The notes under the pieces were generated by a model. It was not told where the DNA came from, searched no databases, and saw nothing but the letters and a program-made list of their open reading frames with translations. A stretch of 64,000 nt of DNA from Candidatus Paceibacterota bacterium (GTDB taxonomy: Bacteria; Verrucomicrobiota; Verrucomicrobiia; Limisphaerales; UBA8199): the NCBI GenBank assembly GCA_035452965.1, contig DAOTCE010000009.1:62001-126000 (forward strand). Direction: 5' to 3'. Shown in pieces: positions 26,617 through 35,449 of the stretch. Within the stretch, counting starts at the first letter, position 1. Every line of letters starts with the position of its first letter. The position numbers and the translations under genes were made by a program.

Positions 26617-27120
26617 TCACCTGCGATATTGGTCGTTAGTAACCTTTTCCTTCCAATCGACGACCTTGCCGTCGAGCGCTTCCTGAATGGCAATGTGCGT
26701 CATCGCGGTCGTAGGCGCGGCACCGTGCCAGTGCCTCACGCCGGGGGGAAACCAGACGACATCGCCGAGGCGGATTTCCTCGATTGGGCCGCCTTCGATC
26801 TGCACCCGGCCGCAGCCTCCCGTGACAATGAGCCTCTGGCCGAGAGGATGCGTGTGCCAGGCCGTCCGGGCACCCGGTTCGAACGTGACGCTAGCTGCAC
26901 CCGCACGAGCGGAAACGTTTGGGTCGAACAAGGGATCAATGCGAACGGTGCCGGTGAACCAATCCGCTGGTCCTTTGATCGAGGGTTGCGAGCCTATTCT
27001 TTTAATTTCCATAGGGAGCTTTTGTGTTTGAGGTGATGAGGTGGTTTGAGCGCGGAGGATCGCCGGGAAGGCGAGCGCGGCAGCGCCGGTGGTTTTCAGA
27101 AATGTGCGCCGGTGGATCAT
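26617..27120 (-). CDS. Tat-exported cupin-domain protein
   Basis: A 167-aa protein. The N-terminus MIHRRTFLKTTGAAALAFPA is a twin-arginine (Tat) signal with RRTFLK. The cupin core shows GARTAWHTHPLGQRLIV and a second strand-turn PPGVRHWHGA, both with histidines that could bind metal. Such cupins resemble the (R)-mandelonitrile-lyase/quercetinase-like set found with AraC regulators. It precedes the cyclophilin-like gene in the transcription order on the minus strand. Enzyme activity is unknown. Confidence 0.8.
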   Translation of the reverse strand: MIHRRTFLKTTGAAALAFPAILRAQTTSSPQTQKLPMEIKRIGSQPSIKGPADWFTGTVRIDPLFDPNVSARAGAASVTFEPGARTAWHTHPLGQRLIVTGGCGRVQIEGGPIEEIRLGDVVWFPPGVRHWHGAAPTTAMTHIAIQEALDGKVVDWKEKVTNDQYRR

Positions 27121-27166
27121 TTGTTAAGTAGGTAATTCGTTTTAGACAGTTTGGCCGCCATCGCCT

Positions 27167-27730
27167 TTACACCGTTTTGATGATCTTGGCAGGGATTCCG
27201 CCAACCACTTTGTTTTCGGGCACGTCTTTGGTGACAACGGCACCGGCCGCCACGACTGCGTTTTCTCCAATTGTTACACCCTGGGTAATGGTGGCATTGG
27301 CTCCGATCCACGCGTTCCTCTTGATACGGATTTGCCCCACTGTCAGCGAGTGCCTGTTTTCCGGCGAAAGGGGATGTCCTTCAGTGAGCAGGCTGACTTT
27401 TGGGGCGATGAAGACGCCGTCCTCAATGGTGATTCCTCCGAAGTCCAGAAAAACGCAGTCGAAGTTGATGAAGACATTCTTTCCGATTCTCGTATGCCTT
27501 CCGTAATTAACGTAGAACGGCGGAAAAATCGCGCTGCTTTCATTGATCTCCGTTCCCGTGATCTGGCTGAGCAAGGCGCGCATCTCCTCTGGATCGGCGG
27601 ATTGATTCAATTGCAGGAGCAATTTTCTCGTGGCGAACGAGACGTCCCGAAGCTTGTGGTATTCAGGGTCGTTGAAGGGAACCGTCTCGCCCTTCCGAAG
27701 TCGTGCAAAAATATCAGTTGCAGGTTTCAT
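27167..27730 (-). CDS. Maltose/galactoside O-acetyltransferase-like enzyme
   Basis: A 187-aa hexapeptide-repeat protein of the LacA/Maa type that transfers acetyl groups from acetyl-CoA to sugars. Seen: the N-terminal mac domain (EYHKLRDVSFATRKLLLQLN), left-handed beta-helix repeats (IGKNVFINFDCVFLDFGGI...), the catalytic histidine in LTEGHPLSPENR, and the ending AGAVVTKDVPENKVVGGIPAKII. Length and motifs are complete. It lies on the minus strand between the cupin and the hydrolase. Confidence 0.9.
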   Translation of the reverse strand: MKPATDIFARLRKGETVPFNDPEYHKLRDVSFATRKLLLQLNQSADPEEMRALLSQITGTEINESSAIFPPFYVNYGRHTRIGKNVFINFDCVFLDFGGITIEDGVFIAPKVSLLTEGHPLSPENRHSLTVGQIRIKRNAWIGANATITQGVTIGENAVVAAGAVVTKDVPENKVVGGIPAKIIKTV

Positions 27731-27793
27731 GCGCTTGAAAAGGGAAACCGTCGCGCGTCAGATCGCCAGGCGCACTGACGCGCGACGCGGTAA

Positions 27794-28840
27794 TTACTTC
27801 AGGTTCTTCGTGAAGAACTCAGTCAACTTATCGAATGGGATTAAGTTCACTTGGTCGTAGAGATCAACATGATTGGCGCCCTTGATGATCACGAGTTCTT
27901 TCGGCTCCGCCGCGGCCTGGTATGCCGTTTCACTGAAGTAACGCGAATGGGCCTTCTCCCCATGAATCAACAGCACTGGCCGGGGCGAAATTTCCGCGAC
28001 ATAGGTCAAGAGCGGCAGGTTCATGAACGACAGCGGATTGGTAACGGTCCATGAGCCGTTCGAGTTGATCGCTCGCGGGTGGAAGCCGCGTTCCCGCTTC
28101 TTGTAGTAATCAGCATATTCGACCATGAATTGCGGTTCGCCGCCTTTTAGCTCGTTGTAGATGGGACCGAGCTCTGGCTTGCCGTTTTCCGCATCCTTCC
28201 ATCGCTGCTGACCCAGTTGCTCCAACGACTTTGTGCGCTCTTCCTTGGTCATGCTGTCGTTGTAGCCTTTGGACATCACGCGCGACATGTCATACATCGT
28301 GCTGGTCGCCACGGCTTTGATCCGCTGGTCCACGGCAGCGGCGTTCAGTGCCATGCCGCCCCAACCGCAAATGCCGATGATGCCGATCCGGTTGCGGTCC
28401 ACCGAAGGTTGCAATCCGAGAAAATCCACCGCCGCGCTGAAATCCTCGGTATTGATGTCTGGGGAGGCGACATGGCGCGGTTCGCCACCGCTTTCGCCAG
28501 TGTAGGACGGATCGAATGCCAGCGTGACGAACCCACGTTCCGCCATCGTTTGCGCATAAAGGCCGGAGGATTGCTCCTTCACTGCGCCAAACGGGCCACT
28601 GACGGCGATCGCCGCCAGTTTGCCATTGCGGTTCTTCGGCTGATAGACATCGGCGGATAGAGTGATGCCGTAGCGGTTCTTGAAGGTGACCTTCCGATGC
28701 TCAACCTTTTCGCTCTTGGGAAAGGTTTTGTCCCACGCGGCCTGATCGGCCGCTTCGGTCGGTTCCGCTGAGATGGCCACGGCCAAGGCCATTCCCGTCA
28801 TCGCTTTCAATGATCCAGTGCAAATCGTGTTCGTTTTCAT
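27794..28840 (-). CDS. Secreted alpha/beta hydrolase (dienelactone-hydrolase-like)
   Basis: A 348-aa protein with a signal peptide (MKTNTICTGSLKAMTGMALAVAISAEPTEA). The hydrolase core shows GICGWGG near residue 160, where the nucleophile position is Cys rather than Ser, as in dienelactone hydrolases and related families. The acid/His part lies at VLLIHGEKAHS and KGANHVDLYDQ. The phrase YGITLSADVYQPKN is typical of this group. The upstream frame extends 9 codons further (to 28867) but 28840 gives the better signal peptide. It is part of the reversed block controlled, probably, by the AraC gene next to it. Confidence 0.83.
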   Translation of the reverse strand: MKTNTICTGSLKAMTGMALAVAISAEPTEAADQAAWDKTFPKSEKVEHRKVTFKNRYGITLSADVYQPKNRNGKLAAIAVSGPFGAVKEQSSGLYAQTMAERGFVTLAFDPSYTGESGGEPRHVASPDINTEDFSAAVDFLGLQPSVDRNRIGIIGICGWGGMALNAAAVDQRIKAVATSTMYDMSRVMSKGYNDSMTKEERTKSLEQLGQQRWKDAENGKPELGPIYNELKGGEPQFMVEYADYYKKRERGFHPRAINSNGSWTVTNPLSFMNLPLLTYVAEISPRPVLLIHGEKAHSRYFSETAYQAAAEPKELVIIKGANHVDLYDQVNLIPFDKLTEFFTKNLK

Positions 28841-28914
28841 ACGCACACCTTGCCCCACCTGACACAATCGCGCTCTCGCGATCCTGCGATGCCTGTCGCA
28901 ATCCTGCGGGAAAT

Positions 28915-29826
28915 CTAAAGTGAACTCCGGAACTCCGTGGGCGTGACGCCGACCACACGCCGGAACACTTGTGCGAAATGGCTCGGGCTGGTGTAGCCCA
29001 CTTCGAGGCCTACATCAATAAGGCTGCGCGAAGTTTCCCGAATCAATTGCTGGGCGCGGGTAACGCGTTGGCGCGTCACGAACTGTAGGGGAGTCATGCC
29101 CGTGGACTCCTTGAAGACATGGGCAAAGTGCGAGGAACTCAATTCCACCAGTGCGGCGAGTTCTTCAATCGAGATTTCCTGTGCGAGATGTGCAGTGACG
29201 TAATCCTCGACCTTGCGGAGCTGGTGAATGGGAAGTCCACCGCGAACGGCTGCCGTTTTGGCGGTGGTTTTCGTGTATTTTTCCACCAGATGCGCCGCGA
29301 AGAGTTGAGTGAGCGCCGCGACGCGGGGCGATTTTCCCGGCACACGCGCGGCCAGAAGCTCCGCGCAGGTCAGGCAGATGGGCCACAGGATTTCGTCGCG
29401 ACCAAAAAAATCCACGACCTCCACGCGGTCTGCCTTACCGGGATAGCGTGCTTCGAGCGCGGCCATGAATGGCTCGACCGCGATGTGGAGCGAAAGATTA
29501 TCGAGCTCCTGACCCGGTGGCGATTGGAAGCGCACTTCGTAGGGCGTGCGCGAACGGGTGACAAACAGGTCGCCCCCGTGGATCTGGCGGGTAACCCACG
29601 CTCCACCCACGTCGCGTTCCCGGAATTCCGCCATGCCCCGGAGGTTGCAGGAAATGTGGGGTTCGGGCGTGGCCGGCACGAGAAACCGATCCACCACGCG
29701 CGGCAACCGCCAGCGCCGGGCATAAAGCCCCGGCCACTGAAGCGCAACGCTATCGGCCACCACTTCGCCGGTGAGATACCGGGGAAACGCGGCGGCAGTG
29801 CTGCGGTCGGGCGTGTTCGCGTTCAC
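28915..29826 (-). CDS. AraC-family transcriptional regulator
   Basis: This 303-aa regulator has an N-terminal cupin-like AraC-binding region (residues about 20-170) and a C-terminal double helix-turn-helix: ISIEELAALVELSSSHFAHVFKES and SLIDVGLEVGYTSPSHFAQVFRRVVG. AraC regulators of this type often sit at the head of clusters of SDR, cupin and hydrolase genes, as here. Transcription on the minus strand is from this gene into the hydrolase gene. The start is a GTG at 29826; it overlaps an upstream ORF end by 4 bases (GTGA), which suggests coupled translation. Confidence 0.88.
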   Translation of the reverse strand: MNANTPDRSTAAAFPRYLTGEVVADSVALQWPGLYARRWRLPRVVDRFLVPATPEPHISCNLRGMAEFRERDVGGAWVTRQIHGGDLFVTRSRTPYEVRFQSPPGQELDNLSLHIAVEPFMAALEARYPGKADRVEVVDFFGRDEILWPICLTCAELLAARVPGKSPRVAALTQLFAAHLVEKYTKTTAKTAAVRGGLPIHQLRKVEDYVTAHLAQEISIEELAALVELSSSHFAHVFKESTGMTPLQFVTRQRVTRAQQLIRETSRSLIDVGLEVGYTSPSHFAQVFRRVVGVTPTEFRSSL

Positions 29827-29960
29827 TTCTTTCCCGTCTTCGCTTCAGCCCCCGCATCCATCTTGACGAGCGCGGCCAGGGGCGTTTGAAGAATGTGGCA
29901 TTCGCCAAGAGAATTACACCACATGACGCGGTCTTTCACAAGGAACGCAATTGGACAGCG
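29823..29960 (-). pseudogene. C-terminal remnant of an unknown gene upstream of araC-like gene
   Basis: On the minus strand the frame from about 29960 to 29823 reads FLVKDRVMWCNSLGECHILQ, then TPLAALVKMDAGAEAKTGKK and a stop. The stop overlaps the GTG start of the AraC gene by 4 bases. The peptide has the look of a natural protein end. No recognisable beginning precedes it: upstream the frame runs antisense to the TrbJ gene region. The shortest alternative is a 33-aa gene starting ATG at 29924. I read it as the tail of a gene cut off at the right junction of the reversed block; it may also be spurious. Confidence 0.35.
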
Positions 29961-30114
29961 CGGGGAAATACCGCTTCCTTTGTCCGCCTTCCTCCCGGAC
30001 TTCACCGCATCTTGCGCAGCACATACACCCTCGCGGCCATTCGTGGTGGTAAACCCTTTCCCGTGATTGGCGGCGTGTTGCCGCCGACCGGCAAACGACA
30101 ACGAAAGGCACACC

Positions 30115-30915
30115 ATGAAAAGACTCATCGCACTCACGCTCGTGACGCTCGGCGTCACGGTATCGGCCCGCGCGCAATGGGTGGTCTTTGACCCCACCGC
30201 GCAAATGCAATCCATCATGAATACCGCGCAGGAAATCGCGCAATTCGTGAAGGTCATTCAGAACCAGGTGCAACAGATCCAGACGCTCAACGACCAACTG
30301 AACGAGTTCAAGCACTACGAGAGCCTGTTCGGCGATCCCAAATCCGTCCTCCTCACGACGGTTCAACCGCTCGTGACCGACCTGCGAAAGACTGAGCTCG
30401 GCCAGACGCTCACGGCGCTCGAAGGGGCTGCGGACGCGGGCCAGGCCATGCTCTACGACGCCAACGGCCTGTTCAGCAGCATCGGCACGACGTTTACCAC
30501 TCCGAACGGAGCAACCGTCACCCGCCGCGAATCGCCGTATCTGCCGGTCGCGGCCGTGCAGAAGACGACGGACAACTTTTTGTCTGTCACGACAGACGCC
30601 ACCGCCCGGCGAGTCGCGCTCAAGGAGGAAATCGCCCGCACCACCACGGCGTTGAAGAACGCCACCACCGACGCCGAGGTGCAGAAGTTGACCGGCGTGC
30701 TCATCGGCCTGTCGTCAGCGCTCAACAACACGGACTACGAAATCAATCAGGCCACCGCGTCGGCGCTGGTTCAGGACGTGGCCAATCGCAACGAGGCGCA
30801 GCGCCAGATCGAGGCGAAGAAAGAGCAACAGCACGCCGAGTTCACCGAGGCGGTGCAGAAATACGGGCAGACCTTCCGCCTGGTGAATGCGCCCACCGCA
30901 TTCCCAACCCAGTAA
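30115..30915 (+). CDS. trbJ: TrbJ/VirB5-like conjugation protein
   Basis: A 266-aa exported protein with a short signal peptide (MKRLIALTLVTLGVTVSARA). The mature N-terminus QWVVFDPTAQMQSIMNTAQEIAQFV, rich in helix-forming Gln/Asn repeats, is the TrbJ/VirB5 pattern. A long coiled-coil region follows to the C-terminus (VQDVANRNEAQRQIEAKKEQQ). These proteins form the pilus tip or act as entry-exclusion-linked components. AAAGG lies 6 bases before the ATG. It is the first T4SS gene after the 4.5-kb reversed block. Confidence 0.85.
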   Translation: MKRLIALTLVTLGVTVSARAQWVVFDPTAQMQSIMNTAQEIAQFVKVIQNQVQQIQTLNDQLNEFKHYESLFGDPKSVLLTTVQPLVTDLRKTELGQTLTALEGAADAGQAMLYDANGLFSSIGTTFTTPNGATVTRRESPYLPVAAVQKTTDNFLSVTTDATARRVALKEEIARTTTALKNATTDAEVQKLTGVLIGLSSALNNTDYEINQATASALVQDVANRNEAQRQIEAKKEQQHAEFTEAVQKYGQTFRLVNAPTAFPTQ

Positions 30916-30939
30916 CCGCCCCCTCAAATCGTCCCGACT

Positions 30940-32007
30940 ATGGCAACCTTTGAACAACTCTTCCCGACGTTCCTGCAAAAGTGCGTCGAACTGCACGAAT
31001 TGCTGCGCATCGTGGCGTTCATGTTGTTCATCGTCGGGACGATCCTTTTGGTCGTCCACGGCTTCAACGGAAAGACGCTCATCTTGCACATCGTGCGCTT
31101 GTTCGTGTTGACCGCCCTGCTGGTAATGCTACCGCAATGGGGCAATCAGGCCCAACAACTCCTGCAAACCTCCATTCTCGACGGCTTGGGCGTTGATCCG
31201 TCGAACGTTCAAGACCAATACAATCAGTTGCTCATCATCAAGCGTGATACCGGGACTGACCGTTCTTGGTGGGATATTTTGAGCGACCTCAACAGTTTTA
31301 CCGTTGAACTTCTCATCTCTGGCTTTCTCTGGCTCTTTGGTCAGTTCGCGTCGCTGCTGCTGTTCTGGGCCTACATCATTCAGAAGTTCATCCTGTTCAC
31401 CGCCTACGCGCTCTCGCCCCTAATGATTGGCTTTATGGCCATTCGCCCGCTGCGGTCGATCGGCAGCCGCTACCTGATGCACATCGTTGGCGTGCTGCTC
31501 TGGCCGCTCGGCTGGGCCGTCGCGGCGCTCATCACCCAGGGCATTCTCGATTTCATGACCGACCCGGCTTTCAAATTCATTGACCCAACCGCCACGCTCT
31601 ATTCCCTGCAAGCCACGTTTGGAGTGGCGGTCGTGGCCTTTTGGATCGTGTTCAGTACCATTTCTGCACCGGTCGTCATCCAGAAGGTTATCAGCTACGG
31701 CACGCTCGCAGGCGGCCAGCTCATTTCTGGTGCAGTCGGCAGTTTTCTCCAGACCGCTGCCACCACGGCGGGTGCGGCGGCCGTCGCCTCCACCACCGGG
31801 CTGCCCCTCGCCACCGTGGGTGCAACCGGCATGGCGGCGATCCTGAGCACGCTCTCGACTGCCGCCGGCCAGGGCAGCGCCGGCGCGATCATCATCGCTG
31901 GTTCTGGCCTTCCCCCTCGCTCCGCTCGCGGTCGCCCCGGCGATGACATCACTGGCGACCGCTCTGTTCGTGAACTCATCGCCAAGACCAAAGGCCACTA
32001 CTACTGA
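30940..32007 (+). CDS. trbL: TrbL/VirB6-like polytopic membrane protein
   Basis: A 355-aa protein with six or more membrane segments, including LRIVAFMLFIVGTILLVVHGF, TALLVMLP, ELLISGFLWLFGQFASLLLFW, KFILFTAYALSPLMIGFM and VVAFWIVFSTISAPVVI. The central loop with AYALSPLMIGFMAIRP and the alanine/glycine-rich tail are typical of VirB6/TrbL proteins that form the inner-membrane channel. It follows trbJ by 24 bases and precedes the VirB8-like gene by 2 bases. Confidence 0.87.
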   Translation: MATFEQLFPTFLQKCVELHELLRIVAFMLFIVGTILLVVHGFNGKTLILHIVRLFVLTALLVMLPQWGNQAQQLLQTSILDGLGVDPSNVQDQYNQLLIIKRDTGTDRSWWDILSDLNSFTVELLISGFLWLFGQFASLLLFWAYIIQKFILFTAYALSPLMIGFMAIRPLRSIGSRYLMHIVGVLLWPLGWAVAALITQGILDFMTDPAFKFIDPTATLYSLQATFGVAVVAFWIVFSTISAPVVIQKVISYGTLAGGQLISGAVGSFLQTAATTAGAAAVASTTGLPLATVGATGMAAILSTLSTAAGQGSAGAIIIAGSGLPPRSARGRPGDDITGDRSVRELIAKTKGHYY

Positions 32008-32009
32008 TT

Positions 32010-32678
32010 ATGGAAACCACCGATCTCCGCCCTCGTGTAACGCCCACCGGCAACGGCGCTCCCGCCCGCGTCGCCCGGAAGAAGTTCGACCCGACACAAT
32101 TGTTCGCCCAACGCGACCGGCTGCCGTGGTTCTGGTTCTTCGTGGCCGTCGCCGTGACGGTTGTCGCCGCGCTCGACCGCTACCACATCATCAACCAATT
32201 CAAGCAGCGCGAGCGCGTTGTCATCATTGACCCGGCGCAGACCTACTACATCAGCCCGCTGCTTCAGTTTGCTGAGGCCAAGGACTTGCATGCCCAACAG
32301 GCCGAACTGGCGACCATCACGTTCCTTGAGCGCAACCCGAAGGACTTCGACCATCCGGAGCTGCTTCGGCAGATGTTCCTCAAGTCGGCGTTGGAGAAGG
32401 CGCGCGAGCATCGCACGCGTGAGGCGGTCGAGTTCCGCGCCAAGCAGCTTCACCAGAAGCCGGAGATTGCCAAGATCGACATCCTTGCCACGCGCGAAAA
32501 CGAAGTGCTGGCCACCGTTTCCGGCCAGGTCATCCGCACCGGCATCTTCCAGGAGAAGGCCTTCTCCGAGGCGTTCACCTTCAAACTGAGTCTCCGTCTG
32601 CTCCGCAACCCCAACATGGCTGCCAACGGTCGTTTCCCCACCGCTGTCGGCGACTTCAAATATGAAATCACCCATTAG
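32010..32678 (+). CDS. virB8: VirB8/TrbF-like inner-membrane assembly protein
   Basis: A 222-aa protein with one N-terminal membrane helix (LPWFWFFVAVAVTVVAALDRYH) followed by a periplasmic domain of alternating strands and helices, ending LSLRLLRNPNMAANGRFPTAV. This is the layout of VirB8/TrbF, the nucleation factor of the inner-membrane complex. Its order (B6, B8, B9, B10) is the normal T4SS order. The 3' end overlaps the VirB9-like gene by 17 bases. Confidence 0.72.
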   Translation: METTDLRPRVTPTGNGAPARVARKKFDPTQLFAQRDRLPWFWFFVAVAVTVVAALDRYHIINQFKQRERVVIIDPAQTYYISPLLQFAEAKDLHAQQAELATITFLERNPKDFDHPELLRQMFLKSALEKAREHRTREAVEFRAKQLHQKPEIAKIDILATRENEVLATVSGQVIRTGIFQEKAFSEAFTFKLSLRLLRNPNMAANGRFPTAVGDFKYEITH

Positions 32679-33654
32679 CATACTCCTGCTGTCCGCAACG
32701 CTCGCGCTTGCCGAACCGCCCGAAGCCATCCAGCGCGTCACGCTCGACGAACGCGTGGTTATCACCGTGCCGGTCGCAACGAACCGGGTCACCACCATCA
32801 GCCTGCCCGGACCGATTTCAGCGATTGACGCAGTGGGCGTGACTGCCGACGGCAAGACGCCAGGGCAATTCCAACTGGCGCACACCAAAGGCTCATCGTT
32901 CCTGTCCGTCCGCGCGCTGGCACGGAAGGCGGCGACGAATCTGAACCTCCGTTGGAACAAGCGCACCTATGTCTTCGAGTTGGTGGAGAGCGATACACCC
33001 GTGCTGGCGCTGAACCTCGAAGACCGGGCTGCCACCGCCCAGAATGTCCAACCTGCGCCGCAGGTCACCCCGACGCGCCTGCTGGCGTTGCTCGACAAAG
33101 CCAAGGCGTTCCCGTTGCTGAAGAAACAGCAACCGGACGCCGTGGCCGGCGCGGAGGCCAGGACGTTTGCCGACAAGCCGCTCGTCACGGATTTCAACGA
33201 CTACGAGATCCGCATCGAGGAGGTGTTCCGCTTCAACCCCGAGGACACGCTCGTCTTTCATGTCACGCTGCGAAACAGGTCCGATCAGGAGATTCGCTAC
33301 CTGCCGGAGAGCTTCTGTGTGCGTGCTGGCAGCCGACTCTATTTCCAGTCCATCAGCGATGCGCCCGGAGTGTTGCCTGCATGTGCCGCGAGCACGGTCT
33401 ATTTCGCCATCAGTGGCACGCCGGACGGCGGGCGGAACGAACTCTCGCTCAAGAACGACTTCACGGTGCTCGTAACGCGCACTTCGCCACTTCCGACGCC
33501 GCCAAGGCCATCGGTCGCGATGACCCCGGAGGCGGAAGCAGTTGCACGTGATGCGTTGCATCGCGCCATAAACGATCTGGAGAAGGCTGCCGCAGAGTCG
33601 AATTCGTCTTCCACGAACCTGCCCGCAAACAACCAAAACCCTTCCACCCCATGA
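32662..33654 (+). CDS. virB9: VirB9/TrbG-like outer-membrane core protein
   Basis: A 330-aa protein with a signal peptide (MKSPISILLLSATLALAEP). The mature part is rich in beta strands (YEIRIEEVFRFNPEDTLVFHVTLRNRS, IRYLPESFCVRAGSRLYF), fitting the periplasmic VirB9/TrbG subunit of the outer-membrane core. The C-terminus is low complexity (Pro, Ser, Asn). It is less conserved than its neighbours, so the call depends on position between VirB8 and VirB10. It overlaps the VirB10-like gene by 4 bases. Confidence 0.65.
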   Translation: MKSPISILLLSATLALAEPPEAIQRVTLDERVVITVPVATNRVTTISLPGPISAIDAVGVTADGKTPGQFQLAHTKGSSFLSVRALARKAATNLNLRWNKRTYVFELVESDTPVLALNLEDRAATAQNVQPAPQVTPTRLLALLDKAKAFPLLKKQQPDAVAGAEARTFADKPLVTDFNDYEIRIEEVFRFNPEDTLVFHVTLRNRSDQEIRYLPESFCVRAGSRLYFQSISDAPGVLPACAASTVYFAISGTPDGGRNELSLKNDFTVLVTRTSPLPTPPRPSVAMTPEAEAVARDALHRAINDLEKAAAESNSSSTNLPANNQNPSTP

Positions 33655-34775
33655 AACCGCGCGACTTTCTCAACTTCTTCAAGACCGGCAGCGGCAAGCT
33701 GGTCCTGTTTGCCGTGATCTTCGGCGGCGGCCTGCTCGTGTTCAGTGTGCTACGCAGCCGATCCGGTTCTGGCGATGCCGATGTTCGCGTCACTGGACTG
33801 ACGACGAATGCCACTGACCACCCGCAGGTGGTGCAGACCATTCAGCGACCCATGCAGCCGTTTCATCCGCCGACGCCCAAGCCCGAGCCGCTTCCTTTAC
33901 CTGGCAAGACCAATGAACCGCCGAAGGTGATTGTCGAGAGACCCAAGCCTGAGCCGCCAGCACCGCAGCTCCCGCCGATCAGCCTCTTCGGAGATGCCGC
34001 CGCCGGTGTTCCTGAACCGAAAGCACTCGGCGAGATTTACGCGCCCTATGGCCGTCTGATCCCGTGCGAGACCGTCATCACGGTGGACTCAGCCTCGATC
34101 CAGACACCCATCGTTGGCCTCGTCACCGAGAACATCTATCACGCGGGCAGACTGGTGATTCCCGCCGGCACGGAAGTCCACGGCACGGCGCAAACCGACC
34201 GCCACCGTGAGCGCATAGCCAGCGGGAACAGTTGGACGTTGGTCTGGCAGGGGGGAGAGGAACTTCGCTTGAAGGGCGTCGCACTCGACCGTGAGTTCTC
34301 CGGCGACCAGGAAGGCTGGGGCATCACCGACGGCAGCGCGGGTCTGCGCGGACGCCTGATCAAATCCGACAACCTGGCGGAGATCAAACTGTTCGCCGCC
34401 ACGTTCCTCTCCGGCGCGGCGAGTGCTTTGACCGAGAAGGAGCAGACCATCTTCGGTTCGGTGGACAGCCGCTCGCTGAACAACGCCCCGTTCAAAGGCG
34501 CGGAGAAGGTTCTCTCGGTTTACGCGCAACGCATCTACGAAGCGATTCAACGCGACGGCTTCTACGTTCGCGTGGCGAGCGGCAAGCAGTTCTACATCTA
34601 CGTCGTCCAAACAATTGACCGTAGCGATGCCGTGATTGGCGGCACGTTGAAGCCGTTCGCCGAGGAGGGGAATACCAACGTGCCCGCGCTTCTGTCACCA
34701 GCGGCATTCGGTGTAGCAGCCACACCCACCCCGAACGCAGTTCAGCCAAACTCAACCCCATTGTATCAGCCATGA
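33651..34775 (+). CDS. virB10: VirB10/TrbI-like core protein
   Basis: This 374-aa protein spans the cell envelope. It has a short cytoplasmic start, one membrane helix (GKLVLFAVIFGGGLLVFSVL at about residues 14-33), a long proline-rich periplasmic stretch (PPTPKPEPLPLPGKTNEPPK...) and the VirB10 beta-barrel domain beginning APYGRLIPCETVITVDSASIQTPIVG. These are the marks of VirB10/TrbI. It overlaps its neighbours on both sides by 4 bases and belongs to the same operon. Confidence 0.92.
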   Translation: MKPRDFLNFFKTGSGKLVLFAVIFGGGLLVFSVLRSRSGSGDADVRVTGLTTNATDHPQVVQTIQRPMQPFHPPTPKPEPLPLPGKTNEPPKVIVERPKPEPPAPQLPPISLFGDAAAGVPEPKALGEIYAPYGRLIPCETVITVDSASIQTPIVGLVTENIYHAGRLVIPAGTEVHGTAQTDRHRERIASGNSWTLVWQGGEELRLKGVALDREFSGDQEGWGITDGSAGLRGRLIKSDNLAEIKLFAATFLSGAASALTEKEQTIFGSVDSRSLNNAPFKGAEKVLSVYAQRIYEAIQRDGFYVRVASGKQFYIYVVQTIDRSDAVIGGTLKPFAEEGNTNVPALLSPAAFGVAATPTPNAVQPNSTPLYQP

Positions 34776-35359
34776 AATACCTCGCCCTGATTCCGCTCGT
34801 GCTCGTCGCCTCGTGCGCCTCGCGCCCGCAGGTTGTCCTCCGTCCCACGCCGCCGCCACCGGTCGAGCCGGTCGAGTCGGTTCGCTACGGGGAAGTCGTC
34901 CGTGCCTACCACGTTGGCCGCTACGTTGATCCGAATCACCCGGAGACGATGCACGAGCAGCACCCGGTGTATCGCATCGAAGTCTCCGCGCGGTGGAATC
35001 TCCACCCCGGGCCGCTCAACACCGCCAACCTGTTGAATCCCCCGCCAGATGCCGCGTTCGCGCCGCCACCCACGAACGATGTCCTGGTCGCCGAGATGAA
35101 CCGGCAGCGGGAGACGACCGCTTGGGTGATGCTTGAAGCCGCGAAGCTCGCGCAGTCCTATGGCGAATTGCAGACCGTCCTGGGCGAAATGAAAGACGTC
35201 GCCCGCAACAACGCACTCCTGAGCGTCCGCCTCGCCACCAACGAACAGCGCCTCGTCGAGTTCGACCGCGAACTCCAGAAGCTGTCCGTATTGCCGTCGG
35301 CGCCGACGAACGAAGTGCCCGCGTTCACACCCGACCTGCCCACGCAGCCCAAGCCTTGA
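34772..35359 (+). CDS. Proline-rich lipoprotein of the T4SS operon (VirB7-like position)
   Basis: A 195-aa lipoprotein: MKYLALIPLVLVASC with the lipobox VASC, then a proline-rich linker (PRPTPPPPVEPVE-like) and a helical region. Coupled to the VirB10-like gene by a 4-base overlap. Small lipoproteins of the outer-membrane core (VirB7, TraV) are normal partners of VirB9 and VirB10, although this one is longer than VirB7. No closer family is recognised. Confidence 0.7.
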   Translation: MKYLALIPLVLVASCASRPQVVLRPTPPPPVEPVESVRYGEVVRAYHVGRYVDPNHPETMHEQHPVYRIEVSARWNLHPGPLNTANLLNPPPDAAFAPPPTNDVLVAEMNRQRETTAWVMLEAAKLAQSYGELQTVLGEMKDVARNNALLSVRLATNEQRLVEFDRELQKLSVLPSAPTNEVPAFTPDLPTQPKP

Positions 35360-35449
35360 AGACACTTTGCTGGCGTGAGGCGATCAAATCTCCTTTCGCT
35401 GGCGAACACGGCAGATGCCGCGCTAACCAACAACAAAACACGAATCGTT

